Origin: Chlorella sorokiniana
Lineage: Eukaryota > Chlorophyta > Trebouxiophyceae > Chlorellales > Chlorellaceae
Direction of reading: 5' to 3'
DNA length: 64,000 nucleotides
Assembly (NCBI GenBank): GCA_025917655.1
Contig: CP084619.1
Span: forward strand, 2,585,001 to 2,649,000
The notes under the pieces: model-generated
Database searches by the model: none
What the model was told of the DNA's origin: nothing
What the model saw: only the letters and a program-made list of their open reading frames with translations
Program-made: the position numbers and the translations under genes
Shown: positions 35,415 through 45,841 of the stretch, in pieces
How the letters are laid out: the number at the start of each line of letters is the position of its first letter
How positions within the stretch are numbered: position 1 is the stretch's first letter

Positions 35415-35787
35415 CAATTATGACTGACGACAAAATATCTGGCACGAATAGGGTTTGCTCATCAGCGGCCTCGCACGTCCCAGTCGAGCAGCCAGTGTAA
35501 GGCCTCCCCGGCAGCTGAAGCGTCAGAAGCCGTGTTCGATAGAACTGATAAAAGTTCCTCGGAAGCACGTGAATTGCAAACCAAAGAGGTCACTGAACGA
35601 GTTCCGCTGACGCGGTACACGACGTATTGCAAGCTGCAAAACCAGGGCGAATGGACTTGGGTCCTTGGGAGTGCTGCATAAAGGGCGTTTCATATCGATT
35701 CGATTCAAAGACTAGCTTTCCTACACCAGCGCCCCGCCGCATCACCTCCCCAAAGGCCTCGATCAGCACAGCGCAAGCCTGTTTAGC
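35415..35787. promoter_or_regulatory. Divergent promoter, IF-2 and prefoldin 5
   Basis: 373 bp between the IF-2 start (35414, minus) and the prefoldin start (35788, plus). It is more A+T-rich than the genes. No specific element was identified. Confidence 0.5.
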
Positions 35788-36473
35788 ATGGGTGAACCGG
35801 TTGCACTAAGCGCACTTTCGCCAAAGGAGCTGATGGAGGTGCGGGAGTCGTTGCAGCAAGAGCTGCAGACCATGACGCAGAACGCCGTCACGCTCCAGTC
35901 AACGGCGGCAAAGTTTGGCGCAGCAGGCCAGGCTGTAGAATACTTGCAAGACCAGCAACAGGGTAAGGTTTAAGCGCAAGTCCAACAGTAAACGTTTTTC
36001 GTGTCTGTCTGCGCTTGACTGAGTGGCCCGCCGCCTGTTCACCATGGCTTGCAGGCCAGCCCGTGCTGCTGCCGCTGACAGAGTCTCTGTATGTGTCGGG
36101 TGCGCTGGAGAGCGTGGAGTCGGTGCTCCTGGAAATTGGCACTGGATACTTTGTGGAGGTGAGGCAGTGCAGAGGTGGCACACGCTTTGACACCTGCGCA
36201 GTTCACTGCCATCCTGGGTGAGCATCTGGCCCGGCATGTTCTTCATGCGCGCAGAAAGATGTGGCGGGGGGTGCTGACTACTGCCGTCGCAAGGTACTGC
36301 TGGTAAAGGACAAGGTGGAGCAGCTTAGCCAGCTGGTGAAGGAGCGGCAGGCAATGCTTGGGCAGGTGGAAGCTGCGCTGGAGCACAAGCTTGGGGAGCA
36401 GCAGGCGGCGGCGCAGCAGCAGCGTGCCACAGCGCAGCAGGCAGCAGCAGCAGCTGCGGCGGCGCAAAAGTAA
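35788..36473 (+). CDS. PFD5: Prefoldin subunit 5 (alpha-type)
   Basis: Alpha subunit of the hexameric cytosolic prefoldin that hands nascent actin and tubulin to the CCT chaperonin. Three exons join in phase: 35788-35962, 36055-36158, 36255-36473 (498 nt, 165 aa, against about 150 aa in other eukaryotes). The N-terminal helix holds LSPKELMEVRESLQQELQTM. The beta hairpins hold VLLPLTESLYVSGALESVES and LLEIGTGYFVE. The C-terminal helix holds DYCRRKVLLVKDKVEQLSQL, followed by a Gln/Ala-rich tail longer than usual. The ATG at 35788 is the first in frame and opens the helix. A poly(A) signal TGTAA lies 45 bp past the stop. Confidence 0.93.
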
Positions 36474-36517
36474 GAGACCCCGCAAGCTGTTTCTGCAACC
36501 GCAGCAGTTTTGCGCCT

Positions 36518-36522
36518 TGTAA
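36518..36522 (+). terminator. TGTAA poly(A) signal, prefoldin 5
   Basis: Chlorophyte polyadenylation motif 45 bp downstream of the prefoldin TAA. Confidence 0.6.
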
Positions 36523-36563
36523 CACTGAAATCTTTCCTGCATGCCTTGCTGGGTGGCGCAGCC

Positions 36564-36568
36564 TTACA
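36564..36568 (-). terminator. TGTAA poly(A) signal, ALG8
   Basis: TTACA on the plus strand, reading TGTAA on the minus strand, 48 bp past the ALG8 stop. It lies within 50 bp of the opposing prefoldin signal, so the two transcripts probably end in the same short spacer. Confidence 0.6.
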
Positions 36569-36615
36569 CACACCTCGCTCTGCAATGCGCTGCGTGCATG
36601 CCGCCCGCTCCTGCC

Positions 36616-39287
36616 TCACCAGCACTGCGCTGCCAGCTTGGCCCAGCAGAGGACCATGCCCAGGGAGCAGTAGAGCGACACTGCCATGAGCGGCAGGAAG
36701 GGCAGGCGGTCGCCCAGCAGCGCCGGCAGCGCCCAGCTCGACACCAGCTCCAGCGGGACCAGGCCCCAGAGGTAGAGCCGGTCACGCCATGGCAGCGCCA
36801 TGCCCCCTGCCCGCTGCCCTTCTTGCCGCTGTGCTTGCCGCCGCGCTGCCGCCCCTGCCGTGCGCTGCAGCCGCAGCGCTGCCCTCCAGCGGCAGCATGG
36901 GCAGCCAAGCACTGGCTACCAGGTTGAACGTGACCAGCAGCAGCACTTTGACGGGGTATTCCTGGGTCCCGAACAGCAGGGGGAACAGCGAGTAGCACCC
37001 CACTGCAGGTGGGGCCACAGGGAAACGGCAACGACTGTGATGCAGCATGCGGCAACTTGTGCTGGGGCTTGCTGGCCCCTGCGGTGCTCATATACCACGC
37101 ACACACACACCGCACCAGTGTTGAGGAAAAAGAAGTCGCGCAAAGAGGCATGGCTGCCGCCAGGCATGAGCCCTACTGCCGCCAGCACCCCCGCCGGCAC
37201 CGCCACCATCAGGACCGCCTTCTCATGCACATGGTAGCTGCAGGTTCAAGCAGTCACGCGTGATTTCAGGCGTGTAGCGTGGTGAAAAGAAACGAGCAAG
37301 CAGGCTGATACACTCCCAGCACATGAAAATCATAAACACAAGGCTCTAAGCTGCATGTGGAGCGCTCACCCCAGCATGAAGCTGCACATTGTGCAGTACA
37401 GCACAGCTGCAGGGAAATCACGCGGTTCCGGCCTCCGCCTGCATGGGAGCAGGTGGGGAGCGGGCAAGGCAGAGTGAGCAGGGGGCCTGGGCGCCTGTTG
37501 CCGTAGCCGCTCGCACCATACCATCTGCAGCGGCAACTTCAAGCCTAGACTGTGGACGAGAATGCGTGTGTAGGCAGCTGTAAGCCCTCACCAGATGCGC
37601 AGCAAGCAGGGCGACATGGCCGCCAGGGTCCACAGCGCGGTGGCTGCGCTGCCCACCTGCGGCAGGACCGCAAACTCTGCCGCCCCAACCAGCCCGCCCG
37701 TCATGCTGGCGGTAGCGCCGCGCCTGCCCAGCAACGTGCTCAGGGCCTTGTCCGCCGCGGCATACAGGGCCCACACGTTGGGGGCCCAGTAGGCATGGCA
37801 GAGCCCTCGCGCAAAGGGAAAGAGCCGCGCGATGAGCTGCGGCAGCTGACCGGCAGCCACAAACGGGCCAAAGGAGAGCGCAAAGGTGCCCGCGACGATC
37901 AGGCCCAGGGCCAGGAAGCGCGTCACAGCGTGGGGACCCCTGCAGGCGTGGAGGAGCCGAAAGCCGGGCCATGGAGGCAGGCGCCACACCTCGACCGCTG
38001 AGGGGCACCTGGTCTGCAGGGGCTTGCCGTGTGGCAGGCAGACGTGGCCCCGCTGCCCGCCCACCTGCAGTACCGCCTGAGCAGGAAGATGAAGTATGCG
38101 GGGGCGGCGTACAGGAAGATGTGCTTCAGGTTGAGCAGCGCCGCAAACAGCGCCGCCGCCAGCAGGTGGCGCTCTTCAGCAGCGGCCACCAGCGACAGCA
38201 CAAAGATGCCTGGTTGGGGGGTGTGCAAGGGTGGGGTGGTTGGCAGAGAAGAGCTGGCATGGGAGGCGCGGAAACGCCAGGCATTTGGCACCACCGGCTG
38301 GGCGAGTGCTTCAGCTCGCTGCCCCTGCCCCTCGCAGCGCCCGCTCTGCTGGGGGCCAGCTGTGCCCCCACCCAGTAGCATGCCGTTGTACTGGAAGTGC
38401 ACGTGGTCCACCAAGAGCAGGCCGGGGTTGGCGGCCGCCAGGAACAGCGCGGCCAGGCGCCAGGGCCGCGGCTGCTGCCTGCACGGGGCCAGGCAGGTGC
38501 TGAGGCCAGGGCTCGCAGGCAAGAAGCGACCCAAAGCATTTCGAGCGGGGGACACCATGACGTCCAACTGGCACCTCTCACAACCCGTCCATGCAGCGAG
38601 GAAGGCTCACCGCGCCGCGAACCAGGCAGCCGCCAGCAAGATGCCCTCGCTGGCGATGACGGAGAGGCGCTGGAAGTGCAGGGTGGCGGGCGAGGCGTAG
38701 CCCAGGTTGTCCACCTCCTGCAGGCGGCCAAGGCGCAGCGGTGGCAGCGCCATCGGCCAGCACGTTGCACAACCAGCCGTGGAGGCATGCCGGGTGGCTG
38801 CCAGTCCTGCACCAGGAGCTGGGAGGGCCCACAAGCGGTGGACGTGGGAGCGCGCAGCCTACCAGCATGGCCGGGTCAAACCAGGCCGCCGCCTGCGACA
38901 GAGCCCACTCAAACCAGGCGAAGAAGGGCGGGTAGTCCAGCGTCCACTCCGAGGTCTTGTCAAGGTACCTGATTTGATGCAAGACTGTCAATCCAACAAG
39001 CTAGGAGCTGTGGGGCGTGGCAGCGGCAGCCTTGCGGGTCGCGCACCACTGCTTGACGGGCAGGGAATGCGTGATGGCCAGCCAGTTCCGATGCACTTCA
39101 AAATCGGTGGAGCGATAGCTGGGTATCAGCAGCACCTGCAGCCATCATAGGGCGATGAAGTGGTGGCCTGCACCGGCAACGTGGCGGCAAGCGCTGCCGC
39201 TGCAACAATCGGCAGAGCACTCAAAGTACAGCATCGCCGCACTTTGAGCGCTGTGCACGCCATCAAGATCGCTACAGCAGCCTCCAT
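36616..39287 (-). CDS. ALG8: ALG8 dolichyl-P-glucose glucosyltransferase (GT57)
   Basis: ER membrane enzyme that adds the second glucose to the lipid-linked Glc1Man9GlcNAc2 precursor of N-glycans, using dolichyl-phosphate glucose. Exon 39243-39287 encodes the start ([15 protein letters not shown]), and exon 39047-39135 continues [20 protein letters not shown] and [10 protein letters not shown]. The exon from 38968 gives [20 protein letters not shown], the diagnostic family motif with its acidic residues. Later exons carry [87 protein letters not shown] and [19 protein letters not shown], ending [30 protein letters not shown] and ASMTxGLV separate ALG8 from ALG6. The gene converges on prefoldin 5. 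Confidence 0.93.
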
Positions 39288-39510
39288 CGTGAGGAGAGGG
39301 GTATGTGGTGGGATGTCAAGTCATCAAGAGCCGCTTGGGCAGAAGGGAGCACTAAGACGGATATTACAGCTTCAATATGTGCCGTGCTCCAACAGCACGA
39401 AGGCGTCGCGGCCGACGGGAACTGGGCAGGCAGCATCTGGCAGTCCAGACTGTGCCGCTGAGCTTTGGCGGCAGCGGGCTTGCCAATCATCATCTCTTGG
39501 CGTTGCAGGC

Positions 39511-39515
39511 TTACA
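39511..39515 (-). terminator. TGTAA poly(A) signal, cyclin H
   Basis: TTACA on the plus strand, 34 bp beyond the cyclin H stop on the minus strand. Confidence 0.5.
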
Positions 39516-39548
39516 TGATCCCATCCTTAGCATGAAGCTCTGCATGCA

Positions 39549-41499
39549 TCACTCATCGTGTTTCAAGCGCTTCGCTGGCGGCTGCCCTGCCGCGCTTGCC
39601 ATCAGGGAGACGGGCTGAATGCCCAGCGCTGCCTCAGCGGTGCTGCGCTGCTCGGCCGCCTTGGCGGCCTTGCGGGCCTGCTTGTCTGCCTTGGCCTTGG
39701 CTTTGGCGGCGGCTGGGTCTGCGCTGCCCTGCAGCAGTCCACGGCAGGCCTTGAGCCGCTGATTTAGCACTACCACTCGCGCCTGGTCCACAGGCTTGGC
39801 GGCCTCTGCCCCAAGCGCATCAAGCTCGCTCAGCGCCGACTGCAGCTGCCGCACCGCCGCCTGCCAGTCGCCGCCGTTGCCGCTGCTGCGCCTGGCAACA
39901 CGCTCCACGTAACGCTGCAGGTGGATGCCCAGCTGCGTACCAGGCAGGACCACACACGGTGAGGCACCGACACGTCCAGGCATGCTCTGGAACGGAACAA
40001 GCATGTTCTTGCTGGAAGCAGCATTCAAACACATAAATACATACGTGTTTAGCCGTCGGACCCACCTTGTTGAACGCCGAACGCACCGCTGCCAGCGCCA
40101 GGCGCCCGGAGCATGCAGCAGGGGCGCGTCGCTCAACATGAGCGTGTCGGCGGCAGCATAGGCTGCTGCCCGCGCCCGTGCCAGCAGCTCCTCTTGCAGC
40201 CCCGCCAGGCCTGGGTCAAGCGCCACTGCCGCGGCCGTGCCGTCGCCGCTGTGCGCCTCCGCCGCTGCCTGGCGGACGTCTTCCAAGAAGCCATCGACTG
40301 CCTTGTAGGGCGAGAAGACGATGAGATCAAACTTGAGGCCCTGCAGGGCATGGGGACATGGCAGGAATCGCTGAGCAGGAACAAGCATTGCTCCACTGTC
40401 GCAATGGGGCGCACACCCAGGCTTTGCCTGTGATGCGCTCGCCCTCCCACCGGCCAAACCGCACTTCCCCACCTGCAATGCCGCCAGCTCTGTGCGCAGG
40501 ATGACCTCGGCGGGTGCCCCAGTCAGCCGGCCCAGCTCAGCCGCCGAAATGTAGTGCTCCTCGATCTGCACACGGAGCGCTGGGCTCGGGAGCTGGGCTA
40601 GAGTTGATCCTGCAGGGTCAGCGCAGCAAGTGACTACCTGTGACCCCCTTGCCCCTGGCCCTATCCACCTTGCATGCGAGGTAGAGGCAGGTGAGGAGCA
40701 GCTGCTGGGGGTCCTGCTCCAGGCAGCAGCAGGAAAGGTAGATGCGCTTGAGGTATGTCAGCGCGGCGCCCAGCACACGCCGCGGTAGCTTCAGCTCACG
40801 GCAAACATGCTGCAGGATGAGAGCGGGGATGGCCATTGGGATGCGAGCTTAACGGCGGCTGAGGATTGGGCAACAAAGGATGTGGTGCAGCCACGACAGA
40901 CGCAGGGTCGATGCATGCACGCTTAACAGCAGGGTGAGAAGCAGTGAAGGTGCGGCCGTGCCTGCAGGCGTGAACCATAGTACTTGAGCAGTTCTGCCTC
41001 TTCGGCAAAGGTTAATGGCTCAGGAGCGGGGCTGTTGGACACACCCTGGCTGGCACCTGCATGGCAAAACGTAGGGGTCAGAAAGCCCAGGAGCCGCACA
41101 GGATGTGCAGAGACAAACACATACCTTCTGCTACTGTGGATGCAGATTCAATTGATACCACTGATGCTGATGAAGGAAGAGACACGGCAGGGGTGCTCAA
41201 GGCTTTCTGCATGTCCAAAATCATGCTAGGACGGTTGACCCAGCCAGGGCGCAGTCGGCGGACCAGCGAGGCGACGCCCACCTCGTGCCAACGCATTGCG
41301 CACCTGCCCCAATGCCTCCAAGCTTCGATTTCGGTTCTCTTGACGCAGTTGCCTCTACAGAAGGACGTCCAGCGAGCCGACAGGCCATCGGCGAGACGCA
41401 AAGCTGTAAAGAAGTGCAAAGCGCGTTACAACAAGTTCTCACCAGCTGTTCGGCCGTGAATTTCCAGTTGCGGTGCTGAGTTGACTCCTCAAAGTTCAT
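39549..41499 (-). CDS. CYCH: Cyclin H (CDK-activating kinase / TFIIH subunit)
   Basis: Regulatory partner of CDK7/CDKD in the CAK module of TFIIH, acting in transcription and cell-cycle control. The ATG at 41499 opens MNFEESTQHRNWKFTAEQL, matching the cyclin H N-terminal helix. A short exon gives ENRNRSLEALGQ. The exon from 41056 gives EPLTFAEEAELLKYYGSRLQ. The cyclin box follows with LKLPRRVLGAALTYLKRIYL, LLLTCLYLACKVD, HYISAAELGRLTGAP and LKFDLIVFSPYKAVDGFLED. The second cyclin fold contains TLMLSDAPLLHAPG. The C-terminus is a Lys/Ala-rich helix (AKAKAKADKQARKAAK) ending PPAKRLKHDE, which looks like a nuclear localisation element. Many short introns are present. A poly(A) signal lies 34 bp beyond the stop. 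Confidence 0.9.
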
Positions 41500-41846
41500 A
41501 TTGATAGACCCCCTCCAGCACTGAAGCGAATTCCTCAAGTCAAGGGCGTGGAACACACAAAACAAGATCGCGCGATCAGTTTACAGAACACTGCTCCTGG
41601 TTTGCCACAGGTGCCGCCAGGCGAGCTACTTCACTTTTGCATTTGCTCAAAGCCCACCTTAGAATAGCATTGTCTTAGCCTTCCTCTGAAACTTATGTAA
41701 CGGTTCTTGTAATATACACACACACACACATGGATGGGAGCTATGATGGGCGCACCATTGTTGCAGGTGCTGATACTGCCGAGGCAGACATGCAAAGAGA
41801 GAGAGCATGTGATGAAAAATGATGAGGCGCACTGAGTGACATTAGT
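41500..41846. other. Spacer upstream of cyclin H, 3' flank of the Pro-rich glycoprotein gene
   Basis: About 350 bp with low G+C content, containing a short (CA)n run near 41717-41731. It must hold the cyclin H promoter. No gene was seen. Confidence 0.5.
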
Positions 41847-43106
41847 TTACATCATGGCCACAGCCAGAGTCACAGCAGCAGCCAGGAAGCCCGCAACCTG
41901 CAAGACACAGGCGGGTGCACATAGAATGTATGTGCAGGCATAAACGCAACCGTGCCAGAAAAGCTGCATGCTGCAAGCCAACCGAACTGCGCCAGCTCAC
42001 CTTGGTTGCGCTTGCTGCATTGGAAGCCGATGGGGTGCTGGTCTCTGCTGCCGGGGTTTGCTGCTGGCTGCCAGACTGCTGGCCTGCTGACAGGCTGCTT
42101 TCCTGCCCATCAGTCAGGCTCTCCTGGATGACGAGGCCATCTGGGGCAGGCGCTGCACCGACGACGGGCGCCGGCTCGTCCACCGCAGGGGCGGGGCCTC
42201 CGCCACCGGGGGTGGGGAGGGTGGGGTGGGAGGCGGCGGCCGCGGAGGGCGGGGGCTGGGCGGACTGGGCGGGCTAGGTGGCGGGGGACGGGGACTGGGG
42301 GCGGGGGACTGGGCGGGCTGGGTGGTGGCGGGCTGTAGCCCACGCCACGGAAATCATACGAGAAGATGACACGGAAAGAAGCCTTCACATCGTCCTTATT
42401 GGCAGCATTGCAGCAGAAGGTGACCATGACGGTGGACTGGGGGAAGATGGCCATCTGGACGGAGGCAGGAAGGGCAGCAGCACCCGGGACATTGAGCCAA
42501 AACAACCAGGAGGCACCTGAGGTGCAGCTTTGTGTCAGCCCTCCTGCATCAAGTTCCTTGCTCCAGTTCCCTTCCCCATATGATAATCCAGTTCGGCTTG
42601 CTGTCAATAACAGCTCGTCCTTTCACCTGTGCAGGGTCATTTGGGGTAAATGTCCACTGCGTGGGGCCAAGCTGCTCGCTCACGCCGTTGCCGTTGGGGC
42701 CGGTGGTCAGCTCACCTCCAGAGAAGGTGAACAGGCCTGCCCAGCTGGTGCTGGGGTAACCACCCGGGTTGCGGGTCCTGCGAACAGAACAAGGGGAGGT
42801 GATCAGCTCTACCAGTTGCTGGAGTAGCCGGTCTCGCGCGCCGCCGTCCTTGTGAAAGTGGACGTCCCGTTGCAATGTCGGTGGGGCCATTGCCGGTTAT
42901 AACGCGCTCATTCGTCCTGAAATACACAAACTGCGGCCGCCGGTGTCAGAACCCACGCACATCAGGGAGCCGCAGAAACCGCCATCCCAGGACGAGGTGA
43001 TGTTCAGCACGCCGTCCACTGTTGCGGTGTCGAACGTCACAGCTGCGGCCGGGATGGGGCCGTGGCTTGCAAGCAGCGCCAGCACGAGACCCGCAACAAC
43101 CCACAT
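41847..43106 (-). CDS. Secreted Pro-rich glycoprotein, probably GPI-anchored
   Basis: The ATG at 43106 begins a signal peptide (MWVVAGLVLALLASHG, cleavage after PAAA). The mature part starts VTFDTATVDGVLNITSSWDG and contains Cys-bearing beta-type segments (GFCGSLMCVG; NVPGAAALPASVQ; MVTFCCNAANKDDVKASFRV). A middle exon has WAGLFTFSGGELTTGPNGNG and a Trp-containing motif WIIIWG. Towards the C-terminus is a hydroxyproline-rich type spacer (PPPPSPPSPPSPPP), then a Ser/Thr/Ala-rich stretch. The last exon (41847-41897) is VAGFLAAAVTLAVAMM, which after SNAASATK looks like a GPI attachment signal. The N-terminal half has some resemblance to carbohydrate-binding modules, but I cannot assign one. Likely an extracellular matrix or wall protein. 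Exon limits in the middle are approximate. Confidence 0.65.
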
Positions 43107-43564
43107 AGTGTGGCGACGAAGGGTGCGGCGGAAACGATTGACCTCGGCTAGGTTATTGTAGCTGCTTGCGAGTTTCCGGGAGGAACCGCGCAGCAGTTGT
43201 CCATGAAATGCTCCCAACCGCCGCCGCCGACAGCCAGCTGGCGCAGCGCAGCGCACACGCCACAGCAGCTGTGGCACAGCTGCGCCTTGACAACCTGCCC
43301 TGCTGTCCTTGCAACGCAGCACGTTCTGTCTGTTGGGAATTTGATTCCAAACTTCCTTGCTAAAAGACAACCCTTGTAACCCGGACCGAACTTGCACAGC
43401 TAAGTATACAACATTGGGAACGTAGGGCGCCCTTGAGGGTGATGCGCGTCCAGAGTGCCTCGTGATTGTGGGTGCCTTAAAACTAAACTGGCATGCAAGC
43501 TTGATTACTACATGGCTACAAGCAGAGCTGGTTGCTTTCAGGCTAGCTACAGTAAAGATGCGTT
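43107..43564. other. Spacer upstream of the Pro-rich glycoprotein gene
   Basis: About 460 bp between two minus-strand genes, probably the glycoprotein promoter and 5' UTR. Nothing specific was recognised. Confidence 0.45.
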
Positions 43565-45617
43565 TCACTGCGGGGCTGAAACTGTGCGGCGCAGCTCATG
43601 CTTGCCCTTGCTGCGCCCGTTGCCCTCCCAAAAGCGCTCCACCGGCAGCTTGCACTCCGCATGCTCACAAATGTGCACCGCCCCAAGGCTGCGCCGCTGG
43701 TCAGTGGGCGGTACCGTTGCTGGCAAGGCTGCTGACGGCAAGGCCGGCGCGCCCGCTGGCGCAGGCAGCAGCGGCGGCTGCTGGCCTGGGCGCAGGCGCA
43801 GCAGCTGTGCGTGGCCCTGGCTCTGGACCGCAAGTGCTGTTTCGTCCACCGCTTCCCGCCGCGCATCAGACAAGTAGCCAGGGAAGAAGCGCAGGCCTGC
43901 TCACAAGAAAGGGCGCCAGCAATGTGGAGGATTTGGGGCATGCACTGCGCGGCCACGCTGCCCTGTGCGATCCTGTGATTCATCTTGCATGCCACCAGTC
44001 CCTGTGCACATGCCGACAAGCAGACCATGGCCTCGCCTGCCGCTCCTGCAGCTAGCAGCCCCCACCAAGGCAACCACCCATCCCCCACCTGCCACCTCCT
44101 CCAGCGCTGACAGCGGCACCGCAAAGGAGGCCAGCGGCGTGTCGGGCTCAATGGGCGCATTTGGCATCACAAAGGCCCCCACCGCTGCCCGCCGCTGGCC
44201 CCCAAACTCGCCCAGCACCACCTTGAAGAAGTGGGTGGGCACGGCCATGAGCTGGGGAGCAGTCCCTGCATGGAAGGTGCAGATTGAGGGGGTGGGAAGG
44301 GGCAGGGGCACGCGCCATGGCGCAAGCAAGGCCAGACGCACACGCCTGGGGACGGCATCAGGTGGGGCCAGCAGAATAGATTCCCTGGCCGCCTGCTTCC
44401 AAACTCGACGCAGACAGCGTCGGGCAGCACGATCATTCACCAATCATGCGATGCTGCATCACAAAGCCGCCAGCACCGCCAGGCGAGCGTTGTGGCAGGT
44501 AGAGCGGGCCGGTGACAACCCAGACGTCGTCACATTGGCGAGTCAAATCTTGGACGAACCTCTCGAAGCGAGCCCAGTAATCGCGGTTGAAACCGGTGCC
44601 AACCTGGCAGCACGGACGGGGCAAGGATGGGGGCAGTAGAGGTTGTTCCTCAATTCTGGGCTAGGCACGGGGCTGCAGAGGGAGGCAGCACAGCTCCAGC
44701 CTCCCGCCTGCCGCTGGCAGCCCCCATGCGAATCACCTGTGGGCTCATGTTTGTTAAACTGAAGGTGTCGTCCATGGCCTCCTGGCTGACCTTGTGGTTG
44801 GCAGCTGGGGCCATGTGCCCCGGTCAAAACCAGAACTGCGGTAGTCATCCAGTTTGGACCGGAAGCGGCGCTCAATGCCTGCAGGAATTGAGAGGCAGCA
44901 GGGCCAGAACAGGTGGCTCTACTGACTGCAGGCAGAGCACGGCTTTCGATTCCTTTAAACACAGGCGTTGTTGGGGTGGTGGACCCCGGCAGAGCACACC
45001 ATTGCTGCCGCATGCTCACAACCAGCGTCACCCACCCTTGTCCTCCCTAAAGTCGCTGCTGCTGCGGTTGCCCTCCCGTACCGCCAGCTTGCCAGGTGTA
45101 ATGTGCTCCAGCACCCACCGCGGGTTGCGCAGACGCGTGTCAAAAGAAACAGCAAAGCCGCTGAAGAGGCGCAGGCGGTCGCCAACTGGCATGCCTGCAA
45201 TCAAGGAAAAGGACCTTGCATTAATGGATGAAATTCGGCCATGATGAAATCGTGCAGCTTCTCTTCCTCTGCAGAATGTATGTTCAAAGACTTTACCGTG
45301 CTTGAACAACTGCTGGTGGGTTGCGCCCACCAAAACGCCGCTACTGCCGGCTGTTTTTGCTACGCGCTGCTGCTGCTGACGCAAATAGAAATAGCTTGCT
45401 GCACCACCTAGACCCATCCCCACCGCTGTTCCTATGATGAAATTCCTGCAGTGCATGCAAAGCCATATGCCCGCACACATTCTATAAAAACGATGCGGCA
45501 GCAAAGCAACGGACCGACAGGGGCGGCAGCTGCAGCAGGGCCCCCTTGGGCCTGCACCGGCAATCTCGACACTCTACATTGCCCGCTGTTGTCGTAATTG
45601 GCTTGCCTGGCGGCCAT
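43565..45617 (-). CDS. Endonuclease G-like DNA/RNA non-specific nuclease, membrane-anchored
   Basis: Mitochondrial-type nuclease of the beta-beta-alpha-metal (EndoG/NUC1) family. The N-terminal part has an anchor-like helix (NFIIGTAVGMGLGGAASYFY) followed by a basic/Gln segment. The catalytic domain contains VSFDTRLRNPRWVLEHIT, then RSKLDDYRSSGFD and the DRGHMAPAANHKVSQEAMDD motif with the catalytic His, FSLTNMSPQ with the metal-binding Asn, and FNRDYWARFERFVQDL. VPTHFFKVVLGE, VGAFVMPNAPIEPDTPLASF and VPLSALEEVAG complete the fold. The C-terminus extends about 90 residues past LRFFPGY-type sequence with Ala/Pro-rich stretches and a Cys-bearing motif (HICEHAECKLPVERFW). ATG 45617 is the likely start, but the first intron is unresolved. 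The DRGH motif is split by a one-base break at a C4 run (44818-44821). The gene is head-to-head with the PPD6-like gene. Confidence 0.85.
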
Positions 45618-45841
45618 AGCAAGCTAAACGAGGCTGATGAACAGGTGTTCTTTCAACTCCGGAGACTTGTGGCGTGATGAATGCCCGAGCTCATTGCTTC
45701 CTTGAGCCCAGTTCACTATGCTATTTTTCACCTCCCTTCTGTCGAGCGTCTTGCCTGCTATGCCCGTGCTGCGATCGCCCATGCGCCACAGGTGGGTGTT
45801 GCCAAGCGGGCGGCATTGTCGGATCGACACATCCAGACACA
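45618..45841. promoter_or_regulatory. Short divergent promoter, EndoG-like and PPD6-like
   Basis: 224 bp between opposing ATGs at 45617 (-) and 45842 (+). Close head-to-head spacing suggests a shared promoter. No element was identified. Confidence 0.5.
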
